39,561 nucleotides of DNA, from contig JANXNS010000179.1 in the NCBI GenBank assembly GCA_025353965.1, positions 1 through 39,561 of the forward strand, given 5' to 3'. The position numbers were made by a program, and so were the translations under genes. Each line of letters opens with the position of its first letter. The first letter of the stretch is position 1. Below are positions 17,688 to 26,445 of this stretch, one piece after another. The notes under the pieces were generated by a model. The model saw only the letters and a list, made by a program, of their open reading frames with translations. It had not been told where the DNA came from and did not search any database. Source of the DNA: Aquihabitans sp. (GTDB lineage: Bacteria > Actinomycetota > Acidimicrobiia > Acidimicrobiales > Iamiaceae).

Positions 17688-17976
17688 CTCACGCCGTAGT
17701 CCAAATTGATCGCTGGAACGTCGCCCTGGACGGGTGGTTTGAGGACCACCCCGAGACCGACTAGAGTGTTTCAGTCGATCAGGACGGGTCCGCCCATCCG
17801 ATCGGACAGCGATCTCGAGAGGGGCCGCCGCAAGGCGAACCCGAGGCCCAACGTGGGCCCGCCGGCTCCGAGCCGGCAGGAGCGGGAGATAGCTGTCGAC
17901 TTTGGTCTTCGAGCCAAAGCCCCGCCCCTGCCAATCCGAGATCCGTGCCCTCCGGGGTACTGAGGAGTCAATTTTC

Positions 17977-19707
17977 ATGTCCACCACCTTCGCCTCCCTC
18001 GGCGTCCCCGAGGAGATCGCGCGGCGTCTTGCCAAGCGCGGCATCGATGCCCCATTCCCCATTCAGGCCGCAACCATCCCCGATGCCCTTTACGGGCGGG
18101 ATCTCTGCGGCAAGGCCCCAACCGGGTCGGGCAAGACCATCGCCTTCGGGATTCCGATGATCGCCCGCGTCACCCGGGCCGCACCAAAGCGCCCCAAGGG
18201 CCTCGTGCTGACCCCCACCCGTGAGCTGGCCATTCAGGTGGCCGATGAACTGCGGGCGCTCAGCGGGGAGCTCCGGGTGCTGGCCGTGTACGGCGGTGCC
18301 GGTATCGAGCCGCAGATCAAGCAGTTACGCGCTGGCGTCGACATTGTCGTCGCCTGCCCCGGCCGCCTGCTCGATGTGATCGAACGCAACGCATGCGACC
18401 TTCGCGACGTGCGGTTCGCCGTGATCGACGAAGCCGACCGCATGGCCGACATGGGGTTCCTGCCCGATGTCCGCCGCATCCTGGACATGACCAACGAGCA
18501 TCGCCAGACGCTGCTTTTCTCGGCCACCCTGGACGGAGCGATAGATGCCCTGGTCAAGGGGTACCAAACCGATCCGGTCGTCCACGAAATGCCAGACGAA
18601 GACAACGGCGACGTCATCCACCACTTCTGGGCCAGCGAGCGCCCCGGCCGTGGCCAGCTCACCGCAGAAATCATTGAGCGGGTCGGCCCAACAATCGTGT
18701 TCTCCCGCACCCGTCACGGCGCGGACCGCATTGCCAAGCAACTCGTACAGGCCGGCGTTTCTGCCGCACCGATCCACGGTGGCCGCAGTCAGGGCCAGCG
18801 TGAACGGGCGCTCAACGCGTTCCACCGGGGCGAGGTCAAGGCGCTCGTCGCCACCGACGTTGCCGCGCGCGGTATCCATGTGGAGGGCGTCATGTGCGTC
18901 ATTCACTTTGACATTCCTGCCGATCACAAGGATTACGTCCACCGTTCCGGCCGTACCGGTCGAGCTGGCAACGTCGGCACCGTTGTCGCCTTGGTCCCCA
19001 TTGCCCAGAAGCGAGATGCCGCCAAACTCCGCAAGCTGGCTGGCATCGAGGGCGAGCTTCGGGAGCCCGCACTCGGCCTGCTGCCCGAAGGCCACGCCGC
19101 CTTCAAGGTTGCGGCCAGCCGCGGCAGCCGTGGAAAGAGCAGCAGCGCCACGGAGCGGCCCGACCGCCCGAGCCGCACCCGCACGGAGCGCAGCGAGCGG
19201 AGCGACGATCGCTTCCGCACCGAGCGCCCGGCCCGCACCGAGCGCCCGGCCCGCCCGGCCCGCACGGAGCGACCAGAACGGTCCGAGCGCCCGGCGGCCA
19301 GCGCGCCGCCGGAGCGGACCCAACGCCCCGAGTTGGAAGATCGACCGGAGCGGGCCAACTTGTCGGCCCCGTGGTCATCCAAGACGTCCGAGCATGGTCG
19401 TTCGGACGGTCCCAACCGTACGGAACGTCGTCGGGCCCGGTTCGGTGAACCCGATAGCGCTGAGCGCATGGAACGGGCTGCGGAGAAGGCGGCCAAGGCT
19501 GCCAGCCGTGGCGCCAGCGACAACGAGGATCGTTCGTCGGCCGACTTCGATCGGGCTGTCGCCGGATCGCCCAAGGTCCGTCCCAGCGGTGCATCGCGTC
19601 GCAAAGCCAAGCGTGAATCCCTGGTCGATGCGGGTCTGCCCACCGGAAGCTCCAAGAAGCGCCGGAGTGGCAAGCCCCGTCCTCCGGCCTCCAAGCGCCG
19701 CGACTAA
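17977..19707 (+). CDS. DEAD-box ATP-dependent RNA helicase with long R/E/P-rich C-terminal tail
   Basis: FASLGVPEEIARRLAKRG Q-motif region, APTGSGKT, PTRELAIQ, VIDEADRMADMGF, FSATLD, HRSGRTGRAG; ATG at 17977. Confidence 0.95.
   Translation: MSTTFASLGVPEEIARRLAKRGIDAPFPIQAATIPDALYGRDLCGKAPTGSGKTIAFGIPMIARVTRAAPKRPKGLVLTPTRELAIQVADELRALSGELRVLAVYGGAGIEPQIKQLRAGVDIVVACPGRLLDVIERNACDLRDVRFAVIDEADRMADMGFLPDVRRILDMTNEHRQTLLFSATLDGAIDALVKGYQTDPVVHEMPDEDNGDVIHHFWASERPGRGQLTAEIIERVGPTIVFSRTRHGADRIAKQLVQAGVSAAPIHGGRSQGQRERALNAFHRGEVKALVATDVAARGIHVEGVMCVIHFDIPADHKDYVHRSGRTGRAGNVGTVVALVPIAQKRDAAKLRKLAGIEGELREPALGLLPEGHAAFKVAASRGSRGKSSSATERPDRPSRTRTERSERSDDRFRTERPARTERPARPARTERPERSERPAASAPPERTQRPELEDRPERANLSAPWSSKTSEHGRSDGPNRTERRRARFGEPDSAERMERAAEKAAKAASRGASDNEDRSSADFDRAVAGSPKVRPSGASRRKAKRESLVDAGLPTGSSKKRRSGKPRPPASKRRD
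19216..19251 (+). repeat. 18-bp perfect tandem duplication CGCACCGAGCGCCCGGCC x2 within the helicase tail
   Basis: Direct reading; encodes (RTERPA)x2. Confidence 0.85.
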
Positions 19708-19720
19708 TCACGCCTGGAAA

Positions 19721-19776
19721 TCGCCAATTTACATCGGGTCCTCGACATACATAGGTTAACCAATGTAAATTGGCGA
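19721..19776. promoter_or_regulatory. Perfect 14-bp inverted repeat TCGCCAATTTACAT-N28-ATGTAAATTGGCGA upstream of tetR
   Basis: Direct reading: arms 19721-19734 and 19763-19776; the right arm ends 2 nt before the ATG at 19779; GGTTAACC palindrome inside the spacer (19754-19761). Confidence 0.75.
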
Positions 19777-19778
19777 AC

Positions 19779-20396
19779 ATGGGCCGCACACAAGAAGAAC
19801 GCCGGGCGGAGACCCACGCGCTCTTCCTAGATGCCGCGGCCGATCTGTTCGCCCGTAAGGGCTTTCATGCCACCTCGGCGGAGGCAGTAGCCGCCGCCGC
19901 CAACCGCACTACCGGCGCGCTCTATAACCACTTCGGCGGGAAATCCGGCCTCCTGGTTGCTTTGCTCCAGCATTGGATCGAGCAAACCATCACCGACCTG
20001 ACCGCCAGCCTGGAAGGCGAGGCGGATCTCGACGGTCGGTTTGCCGCCCTGTGGAACGGGATCGTCCGGCGCGACAGCGAGAGTGGCGATGCGTGGCTCC
20101 TGCTGGAGTTCGAGCTCTGGCTCCACGCCGTTCGTGATCCCGAGATGGGGGTGGTTGGCGCCGAGCGGTTCCACCTCATGCGTGAAGGACTGGCCAGCGC
20201 GCTCACGAGTTGGTCCGAAGAGTTCCACTTCGACCTCCCAGGGCCCGCGCCGGAACTGGCCGCTCAGGTCATCGGGCTGCTGATCGGGCTGGCCTTCCAG
20301 TACCGGATCGACCCCGCCGTTATCGCCTCTACCACCGTGGTCGACGGCCTTCGCCGACTCCTTGAACTACCCACCAACCCGCCGCAATCGACGTAG
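19779..20396 (+). CDS. TetR family transcriptional regulator
   Basis: MGRTQEERRAETHALFLDAAADLFARKGFHATSAEAVAAAANRTTGALYNHFGGKSGLLVALL HTH. Confidence 0.94.
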   Translation: MGRTQEERRAETHALFLDAAADLFARKGFHATSAEAVAAAANRTTGALYNHFGGKSGLLVALLQHWIEQTITDLTASLEGEADLDGRFAALWNGIVRRDSESGDAWLLLEFELWLHAVRDPEMGVVGAERFHLMREGLASALTSWSEEFHFDLPGPAPELAAQVIGLLIGLAFQYRIDPAVIASTTVVDGLRRLLELPTNPPQST

Positions 20397-20409
20397 GAGC
20401 ACCCACACC

Positions 20410-21540
20410 ATGCAGACCGAACTGGCCAAGAAACTGGGCATTGAGTTTCCGATTTTTGCCTTCACCCATTGCCGCGATGTGGTGGTGGCCGTTTCGAAGG
20501 CCGGAGGCTTCGGCGTGCTCGGTGCTGTGGGGTTCACCCCGGAGCAGCTGGAAACGGAACTGACCTGGATCGACGAACACATTGGCGACCTGCCCTATGG
20601 CGTCGACATCGTGATTCCCGGCAAGTACGAGGGCATGGGCGAGGGCGACGCGGAGAAGCTGGAGGCAGATCTAAGGGCGCTGATTCCTGAGCAGCATCGC
20701 CAGTTCGTCCAGAAAATCTTGGCCGACCACGACGTGCCCGAGGTCCCGGATGAGGAGAAGATGCAGGAGCTTCTCGGGTGGACAGAAGCAACTGCTGGGC
20801 CCCAGGTTCAGGTGGCGTTGTCTCATCCCAAGGTCAAGCTCCTGGCCAATGCGCTGGGCACGCCGCCGCCCGACGTGATCGAAGAGATCCACGCGGCGGG
20901 CCGCCTCGTTGCGGCGCCGTGCGGAGCACCGTCACAGGCCGTACGTCATGTCAATGCCGGCGTCGACATTGTGATTGCGCAGGGCACCGAGGGCGGTGGC
21001 CATACCGGTGATATCGGGTCCATGGTGCTGTGGCCCGAGGTGCTCGACGTGCTCGGTGATACGCCAATGCTTGCCGCCGGTGGTATCGGAAGCGGCCGGC
21101 AAATGGCGGCAGCGTTGGCCATGGGCGCCCAAGGGGTCTGGACCGGCTCGTTGTGGCTCACCGTGGAGGAGGCCGATGTTCCGCCCGCACAAATGCAAAG
21201 CCTGTTGGATGCAACCGCCCGAGACACCGTTCGGTCTCGGTCATGGACGGGCAAGCCCTGCCGGATGCTGCGCAATGAGTGGACCGACGCATGGGAGGCA
21301 GAAGGAAACCCCAAGCCGCTGGGCATGCCCATGCAATTCATGGTCACCTCGAACGCCGTGCAGCGAGGCCACAAATACCCGGAACAGGCCAAGGACGTGA
21401 ACTTCAACCCGGTGGGCCAAATCGTGGGCCGAATGAACAAAATGCGCCCGACCCGGGACGTGATCTTCGACATGGTGTGCGAATGCATCGATGCCACCGA
21501 GCGCATGACCAACCTCATGCAGCAAAGCTTGGAGGACTGA
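20410..21540 (+). CDS. Nitronate monooxygenase / 2-nitropropane dioxygenase-family FMN protein
   Basis: FPIFAFTHCRDVVVAVSKAGGFGVLGAVGFTPEQLETELTWIDEH; AQGTEGGGHTGDIGSMVLWPEVLDVLGDTPMLAAGGIGSGRQMAAALAMGAQGVWTGS. Confidence 0.92.
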   Translation: MQTELAKKLGIEFPIFAFTHCRDVVVAVSKAGGFGVLGAVGFTPEQLETELTWIDEHIGDLPYGVDIVIPGKYEGMGEGDAEKLEADLRALIPEQHRQFVQKILADHDVPEVPDEEKMQELLGWTEATAGPQVQVALSHPKVKLLANALGTPPPDVIEEIHAAGRLVAAPCGAPSQAVRHVNAGVDIVIAQGTEGGGHTGDIGSMVLWPEVLDVLGDTPMLAAGGIGSGRQMAAALAMGAQGVWTGSLWLTVEEADVPPAQMQSLLDATARDTVRSRSWTGKPCRMLRNEWTDAWEAEGNPKPLGMPMQFMVTSNAVQRGHKYPEQAKDVNFNPVGQIVGRMNKMRPTRDVIFDMVCECIDATERMTNLMQQSLED

Positions 21541-21545
21541 GACCA

Positions 21546-22775
21546 ATGTCGATCTCCGTTCCCCCAGGCTTCGACTTCACCGATCCAGACCTCTACGAGT
21601 CGCGGGTTCCGCTAGAGGAATTTGCCGAACTCCGCAAGAACGCACCGATCTTTTGGAACCCCCAAACTCGGGAGGAATCTGGCTTCGAGGACGGTGGGCT
21701 TTGGATCGTTTCTCGCCACGACGACGTCAAGGCCATCTCCTGCGCCAAGACTGGATGGTCATCGGAGGAGAACACGGCGATCGTGAAGTACGACGGCGCA
21801 ACGGTCGACGCCGACGCCCGAGAAATGCTCAAGCTCATGCTGCTGAATATGGATGCGCCGGCTCACACCCAGGTCCGCGGCATTGTGTCCCGGGGGTGCT
21901 TCACGCCCCGTGCGGTGGCCAAAATTGAAGATGCGCTCCGGGCTCGGGCCAACTTGATTGTGACCGAAGCCAAGGCCAAAGAGGAGGGGAACTTCGTCAC
22001 CGATGTTGCCTGTGAACTCCCGCTCCAGGCCATTGCCGACCTCGTCGGGTTTCCCCAGGAGGACCGCCAGAAGGTTTTCGACTGGACCAACCAAATGATC
22101 TCCTATGACGACCCCGAGTTCGATGCCGATCCGGCCGTGGCTGCGGCAGAAATCCTGGGCTACGCCATGGCCATGGGCGAAGACCGCAAGGCCTGCCCGA
22201 TGGACGACATCGCGACCAAGCTGGTCACCGCAGACCTCGATGGAGAATTGCTCAGCTCCGAACAATTCGGCTTCTTCGTGCTGATTCTGGCCGTTGCTGG
22301 AAATGAGACCACCCGGAATGCCATCAGCCATGGGATGCAGGCCTTCTTTGATAACCCCGATCAATGGGAGCTGTACAAACGGGACCGGCCGAACACCGCC
22401 GCCGACGAGATCGTGCGCTGGGCCACCCCGGTGGTGCTCTTCCAGCGCACTGCCATGGAGGACCAGGAGCTACACGGGGTGCAGATCAAAGCGGGCCAGC
22501 GAGTGGGCATGGCCTACAGCTCGGCCAACTTTGATGAAAGCGCCTTCGAAAATCCCCACCAGTTCGACATCACCCGCGACCCCAACCCCCACGTGGGCTT
22601 CGGCGGGGGCGGCGCTCATTACTGCATCGGGGCAAGCCTGGCCAAGATGGAAATTGACCTTATGTTCAATGCCATCGCCGACCACATTCCCGACATCACG
22701 GCGCTTGGTCCGCCCCGTCGCCTTCGCAGCGCCTGGCTCAACGGCATCAAGGATCTTCCTGTCCGTTACCGGTGA
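21546..22775 (+). CDS. Cytochrome P450 (CYP125/CYP142-like)
   Basis: I-helix VAGNETTRNAISHGM; ExxR-type helix; heme motif VGFGGGGAHYCIGASLAKMEI; C-term RRLRSAWLNGIKDLPVRY recalls CYP125. ATG at 21546. Confidence 0.93.
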   Translation: MSISVPPGFDFTDPDLYESRVPLEEFAELRKNAPIFWNPQTREESGFEDGGLWIVSRHDDVKAISCAKTGWSSEENTAIVKYDGATVDADAREMLKLMLLNMDAPAHTQVRGIVSRGCFTPRAVAKIEDALRARANLIVTEAKAKEEGNFVTDVACELPLQAIADLVGFPQEDRQKVFDWTNQMISYDDPEFDADPAVAAAEILGYAMAMGEDRKACPMDDIATKLVTADLDGELLSSEQFGFFVLILAVAGNETTRNAISHGMQAFFDNPDQWELYKRDRPNTAADEIVRWATPVVLFQRTAMEDQELHGVQIKAGQRVGMAYSSANFDESAFENPHQFDITRDPNPHVGFGGGGAHYCIGASLAKMEIDLMFNAIADHIPDITALGPPRRLRSAWLNGIKDLPVRYR

Positions 22776-22798
22776 CCTGGTCCGTAGAGTCGACGGTC

Positions 22799-23614
22799 AT
22801 GAGTGGACCGGCTGAGCTTTCCGACGACGACCTGGTGGCCCACGCGCTCGCGGTCCACGTGTTGAGCGGCGACGACACCGAGGTCTACGACGCGTGCGTC
22901 GCCGAACTGCAACGGCGGGGGACAGCGCCCATTGGTGATCGAGCGCTAGGACTGCTCGCCGATGCTCGGTCCGAGGCCCGTGCGCTGGGGGCCGATGTCT
23001 TGGGCCACTTCGCCGCTGACACCTCGCTCGCGCCTTTGTTGGCCTTGGCCGACCAGGAGACCGAACCGTTGGTGCTCGATTCTGTCGTCGGAGCGCTCGG
23101 CCAAATCAGCGACCAAGCGGCGTTGCCCGTCGTGCTGACCGCGGCGGGTCACGCGTCATACCGAGTTCGGTCGGCGGCGGCGAAGGCCCTGCCCGCGCTA
23201 TGGGGCACCGACGAGTTGGGCGAGCAGGACCCGATCGTGCTGGCGCTGATAGCGCTGACAAATGATGAGGATCAGGAGGTCCGTAACTGGGCCACCTTCG
23301 GGCTTGGTTCTCAGGTATCGGTGGACGGCAACAGTGTCCGAGGTGTGCTCCGAGGCTTGCTGAACGACCCCGACGATGACACCCGGGCCGAGGCCATGGT
23401 TGGGCTTGCCCGTCGCCAAGACCCCGAGGTGACCCCGGTCGTGGTCGCAGCCTTGGCAGCCGAAGAGGTGGGTCGCCTGACGGTAGAGGCGGCCGAGTTC
23501 CTTGCGTCGCCCGCATTGCTGTGCGGGCTGCGAGGCCTGGAGGAATGGTGGGACGTGGACGAGGAATTGCTCGCAGCCGCAACCCGGGCGTGCGACCCCG
23601 ACGTTCAGCCCTGA
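22799..23614 (+). CDS. HEAT-repeat domain protein
   Basis: Repeated helical units, e.g. LALADQETEPLVLDSVVGALGQISDQAALPVVLTAAGHASYRVRSAAAKALPALWG and LLNDPDDDTRAEAMVGLARRQDPEVTPVV; ATG at 22799. Confidence 0.82.
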   Translation: MSGPAELSDDDLVAHALAVHVLSGDDTEVYDACVAELQRRGTAPIGDRALGLLADARSEARALGADVLGHFAADTSLAPLLALADQETEPLVLDSVVGALGQISDQAALPVVLTAAGHASYRVRSAAAKALPALWGTDELGEQDPIVLALIALTNDEDQEVRNWATFGLGSQVSVDGNSVRGVLRGLLNDPDDDTRAEAMVGLARRQDPEVTPVVVAALAAEEVGRLTVEAAEFLASPALLCGLRGLEEWWDVDEELLAAATRACDPDVQP

Positions 23615-25104
23615 TTCGTGCGCAACGCTCGCTTGTCGAGCTTTCCCAGCGGGCTGCGGTCCAACGTTTCCACCAGCCGGACTTGTCGAGGGCACTTGAA
23701 GCGCGACAACCGTTCCTCGCACCAGGCCTGGAGCTCGCCAATGGTGGGCGGACGATCAGGGTCGACCGGTACAACAAGTGCAATAAGTTGCTCGCCCAGG
23801 TCCGGATGGGGGAGCCCAATCCCGGCCACGTCGGTCACCTCGGGATGGGTGATGAGGACCTGTTCCATCTCGGCTGGGTACACGTTGACGCCGCCGGTCA
23901 CCACCATGTCGGCAAAACGATCCGTCACATAGACCCAACCGTCGGCGTCCACCCGTCCGATCTCGCCAAGGGTGAAAACGCCGGGGGCGATGTGAGCGGC
24001 CGCGGTCCGATCGGGGTCGTCGTGGTAAATGATCCCGCGGCCGGTGGTGTCTCGGAAACACAGGCGTCCCTCGGTGTCGGCGGAAACCTCGACACCTTCG
24101 TCGTCCACGACGACCGCCTCGTAGGGAGGAACCGAACGGCCCACTGAGCCCGGGTGCGCCAACCAATCAGCACTGGTGATGGCGGCGGTGACCCCAACCT
24201 CTGTGGCGCCATAGGCCTCCAGGAAGACTGGACCCCACCAGGTAATCATGGCCCGCTTCACCTCTACCGGACAGGCGGACCCGGTCTGGAATACCAGCTC
24301 CAACGAGGAGACATTGGCGGCTTGCTGAACATGGGCTGGAAGCGCGGCCAGGCGGGAGAGGTGCGTAGGAACCAGCGTGGTCGACCCAACCTGCCAGGTC
24401 TCGATGGCATCGAGTACGTGCTGAGCGTCGAACCGATCGAGCACGCCGATGGGCGTTCCCACCGCAAGGGCCCGGACCGCGTTGAGCGGGCCGGTGTGAT
24501 GCAACGGAGCAACCACGAGATGCCGACCTTTCCCGACAAAACGGTTGGCCAGCGTCGCCTCCAGGAACTCCTGCCAGGTGCTGCGGCGGGGGAACACGTT
24601 CGGCGGGAGCTCCGTGGCCTTCGGCGTTCCGGTCGTGCCCGAGGTGAAGAGCAGATTTGGTGAGATCGGCCGATCATCGGGCGGCGGCCCGGCCGGAGCA
24701 GAAGCCAACCAGGCATCCCAGCCGGGTCCATTCCACGCAATCACGTCGCAGTGCCCGGCCTCCGCCGCTGCGGCCCGGGCGCGCTCCACCGTTTGGGGAC
24801 CAGCGATGACCAGCGCCACCTCGGCCACCCGCAGCAGGTAGGCCACCTCGGGGGTGGCGAGATGGCTGGAGATGGCCACGACCGCCGCACCTGAACGCAG
24901 GCCCCCGAGATGAGCAATCACCGATTCGGCCGCGTTCTCGGCGAACACGGCTACCCGCCGTCGGCCGCCGCTTGTCGCCGCCCGGATGAGGTGGGCCATG
25001 CGGTCGGCTGCGTCCCAGGTTTCTTCTGATGACCAGGCTCGCCGCTCGTCCACCACCAGTGCCCCCTCAGCGTCGGGTAGCGGTGACGGTTCCTCGAATC
25101 CCAT
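23605..25104 (-). CDS. AMP-dependent acyl-CoA synthetase/ligase
   Basis: LLFTSGTTGTPKATELP; EAYGATEVG; GVFTLGEIGRVDADGWVYVTDRFADMVVTGGVNVYPAEMEQVL; KLDKRAL. Confidence 0.94.
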   Translation of the reverse strand: MGFEEPSPLPDAEGALVVDERRAWSSEETWDAADRMAHLIRAATSGGRRRVAVFAENAAESVIAHLGGLRSGAAVVAISSHLATPEVAYLLRVAEVALVIAGPQTVERARAAAAEAGHCDVIAWNGPGWDAWLASAPAGPPPDDRPISPNLLFTSGTTGTPKATELPPNVFPRRSTWQEFLEATLANRFVGKGRHLVVAPLHHTGPLNAVRALAVGTPIGVLDRFDAQHVLDAIETWQVGSTTLVPTHLSRLAALPAHVQQAANVSSLELVFQTGSACPVEVKRAMITWWGPVFLEAYGATEVGVTAAITSADWLAHPGSVGRSVPPYEAVVVDDEGVEVSADTEGRLCFRDTTGRGIIYHDDPDRTAAAHIAPGVFTLGEIGRVDADGWVYVTDRFADMVVTGGVNVYPAEMEQVLITHPEVTDVAGIGLPHPDLGEQLIALVVPVDPDRPPTIGELQAWCEERLSRFKCPRQVRLVETLDRSPLGKLDKRALRTNQG

Positions 25105-25145
25105 GAGAACCGACCGTAGCGGCCGACCCCACTAGCTTCCCCGCC

Positions 25146-26438
25146 ATGACCGAACGGCTGAGCCCCGAGGATGCAGCGGCGCTGGTCCGCCCCGTCGACG
25201 TGGTGGGGATCCCCCTTGGCCCCGGCCACCCGGGAGCCTTTCTGCACGCCCTGGGAGCGCGCACCGATTGGGAGGACCTCGTGGTAGCAGGGGCGCTCCT
25301 CACCGATTTCTACGAGGTATTTGGTCGGCCGAACGTGCGCTTTCTGTCGGGATTCTTCGGGCCGATTGAACGGTTGATGCGTGACCAAGGTGGAGCCGTT
25401 GATTTCGTGCCTGCAGATTTCCGGCGCTTCGCTCCGGCGCTCGAACGCATGAACCCGCGGATCATGGCCACCGCGGCGTCTCCGCCGGACGCCCAAGGCT
25501 TCTGCAGCCTGTCTCTTCATGCTGGGGCGACGGTCGCCCAGATCGAAAGGACCGCGGATGCCCCGGACCGTCTCCTGATCGTGGAGACGAGTCCCCGGTT
25601 CCCGCGGACGCTCGGTCTCGGTGAGCATGGGCACCGTATTCACGTGGACCGGATTGATGTGATGATCGAGACCGACCGGGAACCGTTCGTGATCGGCGAT
25701 CCCGAGCCAAGCGCCGACGAGCGGGCGATCGCCGAGCTGGTAGCTGAATTTGTGACCGAGGGGTGCACGATCCAAACGGGCATCGGTGGTATCCCGTCGA
25801 CCGTTGCCTCGATCCTGGCCGACGGCCCTGCCGGAGGCTTTGGCATTCACTCGGAGATGTTCACCACGGGGCTCATGAAACTTCACGAGGCGGGCAAGGT
25901 GACCAACCGCAAGGGAATTTACGACGGCTACTCCATCACCACGTTTGCCGCCGGAACCCGGGAGCTTTACGACTGGCTCGATGGGAACGAGCTGGTGCGA
26001 TTCCTCCCCGTCCAGCTGGTCAACTCACCTGAGCTGATCTCCCAAAACACCAAGATGGTCTCGATCAACGGGGCGCTGGCGGTAGACCTGGCTGGTCAGG
26101 CGGTGGCCGACACACTGGCCGGTGCGCAATTCTCTGGCATCGGTGGCCACGAAGACTTCGTTGCATCGTCCGGCCTTGAGCTTGAGGACCGGTCGTTGAT
26201 CTGTCTTCGCTCGTCCACCCTGGTCGGCGGTGTTCGGTTGTCACGGATTGCATCACAGTTCCCGGCCGGCACGATCGTGACCACACCACGCCACCAGCTC
26301 GATGTGGTGGTCACCGAATACGGGGTGGCCGAGCTGCGTGGTCGCACGGTCCGAGAACGGGCCAGGGCGTTGGCCGCCGTTGCCCACCCGGAGTTCCGCG
26401 ACCAGCTTCAGGCCGACGCAGAAATTTGGCCGAACTGA
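25146..26438 (+). CDS. Acetyl-CoA hydrolase/transferase family (4-hydroxybutyrate CoA-transferase-like)
   Basis: VTEGCTIQTGIGGIPSTVASIL, GIHSEMFTTGLMKLHEAGKVTNRKG, GIGGHEDFV, VVTEYGVAELRGRTVRERARAL. Confidence 0.93.
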   Translation: MTERLSPEDAAALVRPVDVVGIPLGPGHPGAFLHALGARTDWEDLVVAGALLTDFYEVFGRPNVRFLSGFFGPIERLMRDQGGAVDFVPADFRRFAPALERMNPRIMATAASPPDAQGFCSLSLHAGATVAQIERTADAPDRLLIVETSPRFPRTLGLGEHGHRIHVDRIDVMIETDREPFVIGDPEPSADERAIAELVAEFVTEGCTIQTGIGGIPSTVASILADGPAGGFGIHSEMFTTGLMKLHEAGKVTNRKGIYDGYSITTFAAGTRELYDWLDGNELVRFLPVQLVNSPELISQNTKMVSINGALAVDLAGQAVADTLAGAQFSGIGGHEDFVASSGLELEDRSLICLRSSTLVGGVRLSRIASQFPAGTIVTTPRHQLDVVVTEYGVAELRGRTVRERARALAAVAHPEFRDQLQADAEIWPN

Positions 26439-26445
26439 TGGGCAG

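Noticed and set aside
17706-17963. 85-aa ORF in the helicase leader as a possible small protein or leader peptide
   Set aside because: Pro/Arg-rich translation, no convincing RBS or domain; hairpin structure is a better explanation of the region.
18325-19323. 332-aa minus-strand ORF antisense to the DEAD-box helicase
   Set aside because: Overlaps the conserved helicase motifs; Ala/Gly/Arg repeats are the complement of the helicase tail.
21279-21545. N-terminal extension of the P450 ORF
   Set aside because: Overlaps the conserved end of the nitronate monooxygenase gene; P450 start at 21546 follows directly after its stop.
24951-25886. 311-aa minus-strand ORF across the acyl-CoA synthetase/CoA-transferase junction
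   Set aside because: Opposes two well-supported CDSs; no domain recognised.
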